Positions 15,385 to 22,706 of a stretch of 48,471 nt of DNA are shown piece by piece. The notes under the pieces are model-generated. The model was given only the letters and a program-made list of their open reading frames with translations. It was not told where the DNA came from and did not search any database. Where the stretch lies: positions 1 through 48,471 of the forward strand of contig JADLBX010000022.1 in assembly GCA_020847435.1 (NCBI GenBank), written 5' to 3'. The first letter of the stretch is position 1, and each line of letters opens with the position of its first letter. The stretch comes from Anaerolineales bacterium (GTDB taxonomy: Bacteria > Chloroflexota > Anaerolineae > Anaerolineales > Villigracilaceae). The translations under genes were made by a program, and so were the position numbers.

Positions 15385-15957
15385 CTACGATTGCGCTTCT
15401 TTCTCAGGGGAGGCTTGCTCCGCCTTCTCCTTCTTTTTCGCGCCGCCTTTACTGGGCGCCAAAACCACGAGCATCGTTCGCCCTTCCATTTGAGGCGCCG
15501 CCTCCACCACGCTGACGTCCGCCAGCGACGCGGCGATCTCCTTCAGGTCTTCGAGAGCGATCTCGGGGTAATCCATCTCGCGCCCACGGAACTTGATCGT
15601 CACACGGACTTTGTTGCCTTGCAGTAACCAGCGGCGGGCGTCGTCCACTTTGAAGCCGCGGTGCGCTTCATTCGTCTTGGGACGCAGGCGAATCTCTTTG
15701 ACCTCGATCTTCGTCTGCGATTTTTTCGCTTCGCGTTCCTTTTTGGCGCGCTCGTAAATGAACTTGCCAAAATCCATCACGCGGCAAACGGGGGGAGTGG
15801 CGTTGGGCGAGACCTCAACAACATCCAACTCGGCGTCACGGGCGATCTGCAGGGCTTGTTTCATTGAAACCACCCCGACATTTTCCCCGTTGGGTCCGAT
15901 CAGGCGGACTTCGGGAACCCGAATACCTTCATTAACTCGAAACTCTGCGGCGCTTAT
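15385..15957 (-). CDS. infC: Translation initiation factor IF-3 with AUA start
   Basis: IF-3 of 190 residues; it keeps 30S subunits free and proofreads start-codon choice. The N-domain sequence RVNEGIRVPEVRLIGPNGE and the C-domain KTNEAHRGFKVDDARRWL are clear. No ATG, GTG or TTG suits the full length: the first is the internal ATG at 15873, which would remove 28 conserved residues. In frame at 15955-15957 there is an ATA preceded by AGGAGAGTCGT, a strong ribosome site at the right distance. A start of the AUU/AUA/AUC class is a known autoregulation device of infC, since IF-3 itself rejects such codons. Lys/Glu-rich C-terminal tail. First gene of the operon; thrS is elsewhere. Confidence 0.93.
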   Translation of the reverse strand: MSAAEFRVNEGIRVPEVRLIGPNGENVGVVSMKQALQIARDAELDVVEVSPNATPPVCRVMDFGKFIYERAKKEREAKKSQTKIEVKEIRLRPKTNEAHRGFKVDDARRWLLQGNKVRVTIKFRGREMDYPEIALEDLKEIAASLADVSVVEAAPQMEGRTMLVVLAPSKGGAKKKEKAEQASPEKEAQS

Positions 15958-15979
15958 ACGACTCTCCTATTTACACGAT

Positions 15980-16006
15980 AAATCCAGCCATCGGCTGGTT
16001 TTTGGT
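15980..16006 (-). promoter_or_regulatory. Leader hairpin of the infC operon
   Basis: CCAGCC-ATC-GGCTGG forms a compact stem between the promoter and the infC ribosome site. On the minus strand it precedes the AGGAG. It could be part of an L20- or IF-3-sensitive leader, or on the plus strand a small terminator, since TTTTTGG follows there. Function is not established. Confidence 0.4.
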
Positions 16007-16012
16007 TGGCGA

Positions 16013-16042
16013 ATGATACCACGCCCGTTGAGGAATCGTCAA
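16013..16042 (-). promoter_or_regulatory. Sigma-70-type promoter of infC-rpmI-rplT
   Basis: Minus-strand TTGACG (16037-16042), an 18-base spacer, then TATCAT (16013-16018). The position about 55 bases before the AUA start suits an operon promoter with a short structured leader. Confidence 0.75.
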
Positions 16043-16108
16043 CGAATCGTAGCCTTCTTTGACGGAACTTTTCGGTAGAATGAGTCGTTGACGTTCGAGG
16101 AGGTAACC

Positions 16109-17236
16109 ATGAATAAAAAGTCCCTGGTTTCGACGATTCTCGTTATTTCACTCCTGTTCCTCGGGGGAATGGGAGGCTACGCGCTTGGGTGGTTCGCGCC
16201 GTCAGACGCGGGATACTCCACATCCTATCAGGACTTTCCAGATCCGCAGCCTGCTCCTAAAACCGAGCCTGAAAAGACGGTGGAAGTCCCTGGTTTGATT
16301 CAGGCGTTCGATATCCGCGCGGACGGCGAAACGATCGCGATCGTCACCTCGACCGATTTGATCCTGTACAACCTGCAAACGTTGAAAGAACTCCAGCGCC
16401 TGCCCCTCAGCGAACAGGGATTTCAAGTTCGATTTTCTCCCGACGGAAAGAAACTTGCGCTGAGCGCGCGCGTCTCAAATAACCGCGAAAGTGGAATCTT
16501 GCGCGTCACTGTTTGGGATGTTACTACATGGAAGACGATCTACGAATATGAAGTTGAATCGCAGGGCGTCTACCTCGAAGGCGGCTTGGCATGGGCGTCG
16601 GATAGTGAACGGATTGCTTTTTCGGTTCCCGAGCGAGGCTTATCCTTGGCAGATGTGAAAAGCGGGAGACTGGTGGAAACACTCGATGATTTCCTTGTCC
16701 CGCCGTTCGATCTTTCGTGGTCGCCAAATGGTTCGCGCCTGATCGCCACTGGAGACCTCGGCTATGGGTTACGCCGTTGGCGGGTGGATGCGGATCAATG
16801 GGTGCGCCTGTGGGACAAACGCTTACAACCCGCCAAACAAGTGGCATGGTCGCCGGACGGCAGACGGATCGCCTCCGGGCATTTCGGCGGCGAGGTCTGC
16901 GTATGGAACGCGCGCAATAATCAATGCGCGGGGTTCATTCACGCTCATTTCAATTCGGTGGACGCGTTGGGCTGGTCGCCTGACGGAAAGCAGATCGCCA
17001 CCGCCAGCGGCGCGATCCGCATTTGGGACGCCGAGACGGGCGTATTGTCGGCGGGGTTTGGGTTTTATGATGGCATTGTTTACAAGGAATTGCATTGGTT
17101 CGACCCGGATACCATTGCCACGCTTGAAACCAGTTACACCGAAAACCTGCCGTCCGCCATCCGTTTTTGGGATGTTTCTACAGGCGAGGTGAAGCTGATG
17201 TTCCTCGGCTGGATCAACACAGACACTGGTCAGTAA
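16109..17236 (+). CDS. Membrane-anchored WD40-repeat protein
   Basis: 375 residues from the ATG at 16109 with ribosome site GAGGAGGT. An N-terminal hydrophobic helix (VSTILVISLLFLGGMGGYALGWF) anchors it to the membrane or serves as a signal peptide. A Pro/Glu-rich linker follows, then six to seven beta-propeller blades with repeats such as FSPDGKKLAL, WSPNGSRLIATG, WSPDGRRIASG and WSPDGKQIATASG, each ending in a V-W-D or I-W-D strand. The role is probably a protein-binding scaffold outside the membrane. After its TAA the same frame stays open for 47 more codons (see the fragment at 17237). Confidence 0.85.
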   Translation: MNKKSLVSTILVISLLFLGGMGGYALGWFAPSDAGYSTSYQDFPDPQPAPKTEPEKTVEVPGLIQAFDIRADGETIAIVTSTDLILYNLQTLKELQRLPLSEQGFQVRFSPDGKKLALSARVSNNRESGILRVTVWDVTTWKTIYEYEVESQGVYLEGGLAWASDSERIAFSVPERGLSLADVKSGRLVETLDDFLVPPFDLSWSPNGSRLIATGDLGYGLRRWRVDADQWVRLWDKRLQPAKQVAWSPDGRRIASGHFGGEVCVWNARNNQCAGFIHAHFNSVDALGWSPDGKQIATASGAIRIWDAETGVLSAGFGFYDGIVYKELHWFDPDTIATLETSYTENLPSAIRFWDVSTGEVKLMFLGWINTDTGQ

Positions 17237-17380
17237 ATCAAATTGCAGTCGTTCGAGACAAATCCAGATGGGACAGAAACTATTCTGTTCATGCAGACCT
17301 TTCTGCCCATCAAGCGGATGGACGCTCCGCCGCAGGAAGCGTTGGACCTGTTTGAAAGAGTGGTATTCTTCACGCCATAG
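17237..17380 (+). pseudogene. In-frame tail fragment after the WD40 gene
   Basis: Directly after the TAA at 17234-17236 the same frame runs to a TAG at 17378-17380, encoding about 47 residues of protein-like composition (for example ILFMQTFLPIKRMDAPPQEA and LDLFERVVF). There is no start codon or ribosome site of its own near its beginning. It may be the detached C-terminus of a lost gene, or a former extension of the WD40 protein cut off by a nonsense change. I do not recognise the family. Confidence 0.35.
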
Positions 17381-17404
17381 GAACGCTCGACCTTTGAGTT
17401 CAAC

Positions 17405-17428
17405 CGCCGGGATAAAACCCGGCGTTTT
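17405..17428 (+). terminator. Intrinsic terminator after the WD40 gene
   Basis: CGCCGGG and CCCGGCG pair with a six-base ATAAAA loop and are followed by TTTT. It is a clear rho-independent terminator upstream of the sigma factor gene. Confidence 0.85.
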
Positions 17429-17494
17429 GCTCCCCCAACCTTTTGCACCGTCAATGGATGGATTCAGTGAAGGATAATTTGTAACGAGGATCAT

Positions 17495-18049
17495 TTGGAA
17501 GAAAAACAAGCGATACAGCGGCTCAAACAAGGCGACATCGGCGGGTTGGAATTTCTGGTCGCGCGTCATCAGGTCAGGGCTGTGCGGACCGCCTATCTGA
17601 TCACGCGTGATCTTGGGCTGGCTGAGGATGTGGCGCAGGATTGTTTTTTGCAGGCATATCGTTCGATCCGCCACTTTGACGGGTCGCGCCCGTTCGAGCC
17701 GTGGTTCATGCGGAGCGTGGTCAACGCGTCGGTGAAGACGATGCAGAAGTCGGCGCGGCAGGTTGAGGTGGGGGATGAAGCGGATGAGTCCATGTTTGCC
17801 GAATTGGCTGCGAGGGTCGAGTCGGTCGAGGAGCGGGTAGAGTCGATCGAAATCCAAAATAAAATTTGGGAGGCGATGCGGAAATTGTCGCCGCGTCAGA
17901 GGGCGGTCGTTGTCCAACGCTATTTTTTGGAGATGAGCGAAAAAGAGATGGCGGACGAAGCGGGCGCGGCGGCGGGGACGATCAAGTGGCTGTTGCACGC
18001 GGCGCGCGAACGCCTGCGGACGGCGCTTGCGGAAAGGAGCGATGAATGA
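17495..18049 (+). CDS. ECF-family RNA polymerase sigma factor
   Basis: 184 residues. Region 2 is visible as RQGD-like KQGDIGGLEFLVARH, then AEDVAQDCFLQAYRSIRHFDGSRPFEPW. Region 4 reads LSPRQRAVVVQRYFLEMSEKEMADEAGAAAGTIKWLLHAARERL, the promoter -35 recognition helix. Between them is an acidic linker (VGDEADESMFAELAARVESVEERVESIE). The start is a TTG preceded by ACGAGGATCA. Its stop overlaps the ATG of the next gene (ATGA), so the two are translationally coupled. That gene is the probable membrane partner or anti-sigma factor. Confidence 0.93.
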   Translation: MEEKQAIQRLKQGDIGGLEFLVARHQVRAVRTAYLITRDLGLAEDVAQDCFLQAYRSIRHFDGSRPFEPWFMRSVVNASVKTMQKSARQVEVGDEADESMFAELAARVESVEERVESIEIQNKIWEAMRKLSPRQRAVVVQRYFLEMSEKEMADEAGAAAGTIKWLLHAARERLRTALAERSDE

Positions 18050-20250
18050 AACCGAATCGCATGAAAGACGCGCTGGAGCGCATCGCCCGCCGCGCCGTAC
18101 CTGAGGATTTGAATTTGATGCCGAGTATTGCGGCGAGACTTGAAAGGAAATCTTTGATGACGACTCTGCGCGCTCGACCTTTGATGGCGATCCTGATCGC
18201 TTTGTTCACCCTGTTGGTTCTAAGCGGGGTAGCCTATGCCGTTGGACGCTCGCTGGGTTATCTGCCCGGTTCTGGGCTCATCGAGCAGGGCGCGCCGATT
18301 CGCGTTTTGAGGGAACCGGTCAGCGTTACGCGGGATGGGATTACATTAACCGTGAATAGAGCCTTTCTCACTTCGGATGGAACGGACATTTACTATTTTG
18401 TTTCCGGTGTGCCGCATTCTGCATATCCCGAAAGCGAGGCGGTTATCGGCGATTGTATCGGTGAAGCATCCGAGCCATATTTGCTCCTGCCGGATGGAAC
18501 GAAAGTAAATGAGGGTCGTTTTCAGGACACATCCATTCCCGCGGACGTGAACGCGGCTGTGTTCGTCATGCCTTGTATTTTCAACACTCTGCCGGGCATG
18601 GTTCCCGAAAATTGGGAATTGCCGCTGCAATTTGTCCCTGCCCCGCCGGAGTTGACGGTGATCCCGGTGACCGAAATGATTCCCTCACCGCAGGCGACAG
18701 ATGTTTTAGAAAATCCGCTCACCCTTACAAAAGTCCTTGATATTGGAGATAACCTTGTCCTGATAGGTGAGTTCCGCTCTGATGCGCTCGGCGCGGTATC
18801 TCAAGACAATGTACTCGCCGACGGCTCGTGGTGGTGGGAGAAGAATATTAGAGTCGTTGATGCGGGCGGGCAGGAAATTCCAAGCACGAGCAACCCGGTA
18901 GACATCGAGTGGCCCGCGCCTACCCAGCCGAACGCGCAGGTATGGGTCTACCAGATCCGCAAGAACTTTACTCCGCCTTTGACGATCAGGTATGAAGTTG
19001 AACACGTCATTCCTGCGGGGGCGGAGGAACAAGCCGAGTTTGAGTTCGACGCCGGACCGAACCCACAAGAGGGGGATGTGTGGGCGCTGGATAAGGATTT
19101 CATGTTGGGCGGCTTCAACATCCGGCTTGATTCAATTGACCTGAACGGCGGCGGTTATAACTTCAACTTCAAAGCGGATCCCGGCGCGAGCGCGAACGAG
19201 ATCAGCGTGGAGATTGCCGGTCATCCTCCTTATTGCGGCGGCGGAGGCGGCGGGGAGGAATTCCCCGTAGAATTTACGCGCAGTGTTTGTTATGGCGGCG
19301 CGGTTCCAAACCCGAACGGAAAGTTGCAAGTCATCCTTCGCTTCCAGGCGCTGAGACGCGAGGCGAAGAACTTTCAACTCCAATGGAGTCCGAGCGAGCC
19401 GTATGCTGCGCCAACGCCGCAACCGGGCGTATGCCTGCCGCTTGAGAGGTGGAGTCAGTTGACGGGTCGAAACGACGCGCTTCCCGTCGGCGTGGGCGGA
19501 AAAATCGTCACAACTATCAATGAGGGTGGACCGTTGCCCGCGATCTACGTCAGCGCTCCCGATGGCGCGAACATGCAAAAGGTCGGGGTCGGCGCGTGGC
19601 CCTCGCTTTCCAACGCTGGGACGCAGTTGGCGTACAGCGCGTCGGATGGCTTGCGTATTGTGAATCTCTCGAATGGGCAAAGTTCAGCGATCGGCGCGGA
19701 CGGCTATCGCATCATCTGGTCGCCGGACGACAGCCGCATGATGTACACAAACACTGTGGGTCTTTACGCGGTCAACGCCGACGGTTCAGGACTGCAACAA
19801 GTGAACGTCCCGCCTGCGCAGGTTATTGCGCCCGTCGGCTGGCTTGATAATCAGTCCATTGTTTACGGTGTGTTGGGTGGAGATGGGTTTATGCTCAAGA
19901 CCTATAACCTGCAAAGCGGCGAGCCGAAAGACCTGTTCACGATCCACAACAAAGCGGGCTACGGCGCAATTTCTCCCGACGGGCAATGGATCCTTTTTGC
20001 CGACCGCGAGTTCGGCGAGACGAATTGGGGCATCTTCATCTCACGGTTGGATGGCTCGGAGCGTACATTGATCGTGGAGCCTGATGTTTCAACTGCCTTT
20101 ATGTCAAGCTGGGGACCAGACGGGCAGTGGTTGATCGTCAATACGCGGAATGCAAATGACAAGAACATCCCCGTCTTGATCAATCCGTTCACCTGCGAAG
20201 CATTCGCGTTGAATCAGATAAACGGCACGGTGGAGGGGTGGAGTCGGTAA
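18046..20250 (+). CDS. Membrane protein with DUF4179-like and TolB-like propeller regions, putative anti-sigma partner
   Basis: 734 residues. A short cytosolic part of about 43 residues contains amphipathic helices (KDALERIARRAVPEDLNLMPSIAARLER). One membrane helix follows (PLMAILIALFTLLVLSGVAYAVG). Outside is a large portion with DGITLTVNRAFLTSDGTDIYYF, a pattern of DUF4179 proteins linked to ECF sigma factors, then Ig-like sequence. The C-terminal 240 residues carry TolB/WD40-like repeats (LRIVNLSNGQS, YRIIWSPDDSRMMYT, GAISPDGQWILFAD, SSWGPDGQWLIV). The ATGA overlap with the sigma gene is strong context. The cytosolic segment is short for a classical anti-sigma domain, so direct sigma binding is inferred. 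Confidence 0.8.
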   Translation: MKPNRMKDALERIARRAVPEDLNLMPSIAARLERKSLMTTLRARPLMAILIALFTLLVLSGVAYAVGRSLGYLPGSGLIEQGAPIRVLREPVSVTRDGITLTVNRAFLTSDGTDIYYFVSGVPHSAYPESEAVIGDCIGEASEPYLLLPDGTKVNEGRFQDTSIPADVNAAVFVMPCIFNTLPGMVPENWELPLQFVPAPPELTVIPVTEMIPSPQATDVLENPLTLTKVLDIGDNLVLIGEFRSDALGAVSQDNVLADGSWWWEKNIRVVDAGGQEIPSTSNPVDIEWPAPTQPNAQVWVYQIRKNFTPPLTIRYEVEHVIPAGAEEQAEFEFDAGPNPQEGDVWALDKDFMLGGFNIRLDSIDLNGGGYNFNFKADPGASANEISVEIAGHPPYCGGGGGGEEFPVEFTRSVCYGGAVPNPNGKLQVILRFQALRREAKNFQLQWSPSEPYAAPTPQPGVCLPLERWSQLTGRNDALPVGVGGKIVTTINEGGPLPAIYVSAPDGANMQKVGVGAWPSLSNAGTQLAYSASDGLRIVNLSNGQSSAIGADGYRIIWSPDDSRMMYTNTVGLYAVNADGSGLQQVNVPPAQVIAPVGWLDNQSIVYGVLGGDGFMLKTYNLQSGEPKDLFTIHNKAGYGAISPDGQWILFADREFGETNWGIFISRLDGSERTLIVEPDVSTAFMSSWGPDGQWLIVNTRNANDKNIPVLINPFTCEAFALNQINGTVEGWSR

Positions 20251-20266
20251 CCCTCGAAAAATAAAA

Positions 20267-20296
20267 TTGGCGGAGAGGCTCACGCCTCTCCGCCAA
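20267..20296 (+). terminator. Hairpin after the sigma operon
   Basis: TTGGCGGAGAGGC and GCCTCTCCGCCAA pair perfectly around a four-base loop. It lies between convergent units (sigma operon and thrS) and is followed by a TCTCCAGTCTCTAG-type tandem tract rather than a U-run. Confidence 0.65.
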
Positions 20297-20347
20297 TTCT
20301 CCAATCCTCTAATTCTCGAATCTCCAGTCTCTAGTCTCCAACCTCCA
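20297..20347. repeat. TCTCCAA/TCTCTAG tandem tract
   Basis: Imperfect units of 7 to 8 bases (AATTCTCC, AATCCTCT, AATTCTCG, AATCTCCAG, TCTCTAG, TCTCCAACC) fill the spacer before the thrS stop. The reverse complement (GGAGACTGGAGA) is the unit that appears inside the trmH-like and DUF711 coding regions. Confidence 0.75.
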
Positions 20348-20351
20348 TCTA

Positions 20352-22163
20352 TCACAACTCCTTCGCCCGTCTCGCGATCCGATCCTTCGCTCGTGCGACG
20401 AACTCGCCCAGCGGAATATTATTCTGCTGGCTCCCATCTCGTACGCGCAAGGACACCTGCTCCGCTTTCATCTCGTTTTCGCCGACCACGAGCATATACG
20501 GCACTTTCATCAACTGTGCCGAGCGAATCTTGGCATTCATCCGTTGCGCGCTCACGTCCGCATGAGCGCGGATGCCATTCTCGCGGAGTTGCTGCGCGAT
20601 ATTTTCCGCGTACTCGTTCTGATTGTCCGTGATCGAAATGACGCGTACCTGCTCGGGTGACAGCCAGACGGGGAAATTCCCGCCGAAATGCTCGAGCAGG
20701 AATCCGATCATCCGCTCGTGCGTAGACAGCGGCGCGCGGTGGATACACAGCGGCGCTTCCTCTTGACCGTCTTTGTTGATGTATTTCAGGTCGAAGCGGG
20801 CGGGCTGGGCAAAGTCCACTTGATTCGTGGCGAGCGAAAACTCGCGCCCGATCACGCTCCAGATCTGCACGTCAATTTTCGGACCGTAGAACGCGGCTTC
20901 GTCTTCGGCTTCCACATAGGGAACGTTTCCGTTATTCATGGCATGGCGGACCATGTCCTCTGTTTTGAGCCACAGGCGTTCGTTGTCCACATACTTTTTG
21001 CCAAGCCCCGCTTTGCTGTGCAGCGACAGGCGCATCACGTATTTCTCGATGCCGAACAACTCAAAGTATTTGAGGTACAGGTCAACCACGCGGAGAAACT
21101 CCTGCTCGAACTGATCCTCCCTCACGTAGATGTGCGCGTCGTTCATCTGCATCGAGCGGACGCGCATCAGCCCGAACAACTCGCCCGATTTTTCATAGCG
21201 ATAACACGTCCCGTATTCGGCGAGACGCAGCGGCAGGTCGCGGTAGGAGCGCTGCTTCGACCCGAAAATTTTATGGTGCATCGGGCAGTTCATCGGCTTG
21301 ACGTAATACTTCACGCCCTCGATCTCCATTGCTGGGTACATGCTTTCCGCATAGTATGGCAGGTGACCCGAATGTAAAAACAACTCCTCCTTGGAAACGA
21401 TAGGCGTGCGGACGCGCACATAGCCAGCCTTCTCTTCCATTTCTTTGGCGAGTTTTTCCAACTCTTCGATCATCACTGCGCCGTTCGGCAACCACAACGG
21501 CAGACCTGGACCGACCTCCTCATCGAACGTGAAGATTTCCAACTCTCTGCCGAGTTTGCGATGATCCCGCTTCTTCGCCTCTTCGAGCTGGTGCAGATAT
21601 TCTTCGAGCTGTTTCTTGTTCTCCCACGCCGTCCCGTAGACGCGCTGAAGCATTTTATTGTTCTCGTCGCCGCGCCAATACGCGCCCGCAATAGACATCA
21701 ACTTGAACGCGTCCTGCTTGATCTCCTTCGTGTTCGCCACATGCGGACCGCGGCACAAGTCCACGAACGTATCCTGTTGGTAGATCGAAATTTCTGGCTT
21801 CTCTTTCAGCGGATTCCCGTATTCGTCGAGTCCGCCTTTCTCGAGTCCTTCGATCAACTCCAACTTGTACGGCTGGTTCGCAAAGATCTTCTTCGCCTCT
21901 TCCGCCGAGATGACCGTCTTTTTGAACTCGTGCTTGCCTTGCACGATCTGCCGCATCCGTTTTTCGATGGCTTCCAGATCTTCAGGCGTGAGGTTGCGCG
22001 GCAGGTCGAAGTCGTAATAGAACCCGTCCCCCACAGGCGGACCGATCGTGATCTTCCCATCGGGGAACATCTCCATCACCGCCTGCGCCATCACGTGCGC
22101 GGCGGAATGACGAATCTTATACAGATTCGACTCTTCATATTTTTCCTGAACTTGCTGAGACAT
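20352..22163 (-). CDS. thrS: Threonyl-tRNA synthetase lacking the TGS domain
   Basis: 603 residues. The protein opens almost directly with the editing domain (HSAAHVMAQAV, then CRGPHVANT with the zinc/editing Cys-His set). It goes on to the class II catalytic core (GPGLPLWLPNGAVMIEELE, YVKPMNCPMHHKIF, motif 2 region RLAEYGTCYRYEKSGELFGLMRVRSMQMNDAHI, motif 3 APLSTHERMIGFLLEHFGG) and ends with the HGTP anticodon-binding domain. Bacterial ThrRS is usually about 640 residues, with an N-terminal TGS domain; that is missing here and no upstream in-frame extension supplies it. Ribosome site AAAGGAAGCGAAA. Expression is controlled by the T-box leader at 22370-22645, with a 12-codon ORF in between. 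Confidence 0.96.
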   Translation of the reverse strand: MSQQVQEKYEESNLYKIRHSAAHVMAQAVMEMFPDGKITIGPPVGDGFYYDFDLPRNLTPEDLEAIEKRMRQIVQGKHEFKKTVISAEEAKKIFANQPYKLELIEGLEKGGLDEYGNPLKEKPEISIYQQDTFVDLCRGPHVANTKEIKQDAFKLMSIAGAYWRGDENNKMLQRVYGTAWENKKQLEEYLHQLEEAKKRDHRKLGRELEIFTFDEEVGPGLPLWLPNGAVMIEELEKLAKEMEEKAGYVRVRTPIVSKEELFLHSGHLPYYAESMYPAMEIEGVKYYVKPMNCPMHHKIFGSKQRSYRDLPLRLAEYGTCYRYEKSGELFGLMRVRSMQMNDAHIYVREDQFEQEFLRVVDLYLKYFELFGIEKYVMRLSLHSKAGLGKKYVDNERLWLKTEDMVRHAMNNGNVPYVEAEDEAAFYGPKIDVQIWSVIGREFSLATNQVDFAQPARFDLKYINKDGQEEAPLCIHRAPLSTHERMIGFLLEHFGGNFPVWLSPEQVRVISITDNQNEYAENIAQQLRENGIRAHADVSAQRMNAKIRSAQLMKVPYMLVVGENEMKAEQVSLRVRDGSQQNNIPLGEFVARAKDRIARRAKEL

Positions 22164-22233
22164 TTTCGCTTCCTTTCTTAATTTCGGTTTGGTCGCTGCT
22201 TCGTGGACATTCTCGCGCCTCGAAGGGAAGCAG

Positions 22234-22272
22234 TCACAAACCTCCGAGCCGCCAACGAGTGTTGCTGGTCAT
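22234..22272 (-). CDS. 12-residue leader peptide upstream of thrS
   Basis: The ATG at 22272 is preceded by AAAAGGAGGTCGCC, one of the best Shine-Dalgarno matches in the window. The frame encodes MTSNTRWRLGGL and stops at 22234-22236, 70 bases before thrS. It includes two Thr codons (ACC, ACT). It sits after the T-box terminator, so it would be translated only on read-through transcripts. It may couple ribosome movement to thrS translation or stability. I know no named family; the call rests on the ribosome site and position. Confidence 0.5.
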   Translation of the reverse strand: MTSNTRWRLGGL

Positions 22273-22289
22273 GGCGACCTCCTTTTGAC

Positions 22290-22370
22290 CCCCACCCTGC
22301 CCTCCCCCAAATCCGACGAACTTCTGTCGGATTTGGGGGAGGCGCCGCTTTAGCGGCGGAGGGGGTTTAA
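22290..22370. repeat. Palindrome CTCCCCCAAATCCGAC inserted in the thrS leader
   Basis: CTCCCCCAAATCCGAC and GTCGGATTTGGGGGAG pair perfectly around an eight-base loop (22302-22341). A second small palindrome GCCGCTTTAGCGGC and a purine run follow. It lies between the T-box terminator and the leader ORF and looks like a dispersed repeat that landed in the leader. Confidence 0.7.
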
Positions 22371-22645
22371 AACAAAAAACTCGCCCAAACACGGGGCGAG
22401 AATTTTCTTCACGCGGTTCCACCCGAATTGTAGAGCGAGATACTATCTCGCCTTACATCTCTTAGACTGATAACGAAGTCATCCGTTTCACATAATCACT
22501 GACAGCTGATCGCTGAAAGCTTTCTGCTTCACGCTCGCGAGTGGTTTTCTGCGGACTTCCCTTGAAGAGACTCTCAATCATCGTTCTCTTCTCCCTGTCA
22601 GGGATGCGACCACGTACTCGTCTCGGTCGTTGCGTTTTGATACTA
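22370..22645 (-). promoter_or_regulatory. T-box riboswitch controlling thrS
   Basis: On the minus strand the leader contains the T-box core CGGGTGGAACCGCG (22412-22425), where uncharged tRNA pairs. A terminator CTCGCCC...GGGCGAG with a TTTTTT tail follows (22374-22400). Upstream, CGAGACGAGTACG and AGGGAGAAGAGAACG are in the places expected for Stem I. Uncharged tRNA-Thr should favour the antiterminator and switch thrS on. The specifier codon could not be placed by eye. Confidence 0.9.
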
Positions 22646-22655
22646 ACTGCTGGGG

Positions 22656-22684
22656 ATTATAATCACAAAAACCTGAATTTACAA
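22656..22684 (-). promoter_or_regulatory. Promoter of the thrS T-box transcript
   Basis: Minus-strand TTGTAA (22679-22684), 17-base spacer, TATAAT (22656-22661). It is placed directly before Stem I of the T-box leader. Confidence 0.8.
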
Positions 22685-22706
22685 TGTCTTGTCCAGGGAA
22701 TGAACC

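Noticed and set aside
16823..17998. 391-codon minus-strand frame across WD40 and sigma genes
   Set aside because: Both opposite-strand genes carry convincing motifs, and the intrinsic terminator at 17405 lies inside this frame.
22234..22422. A 62-codon reading of the thrS leader ORF
   Set aside because: The longer frame runs through the T-box terminator and a palindrome; only the last 12 codons follow a real ribosome site.
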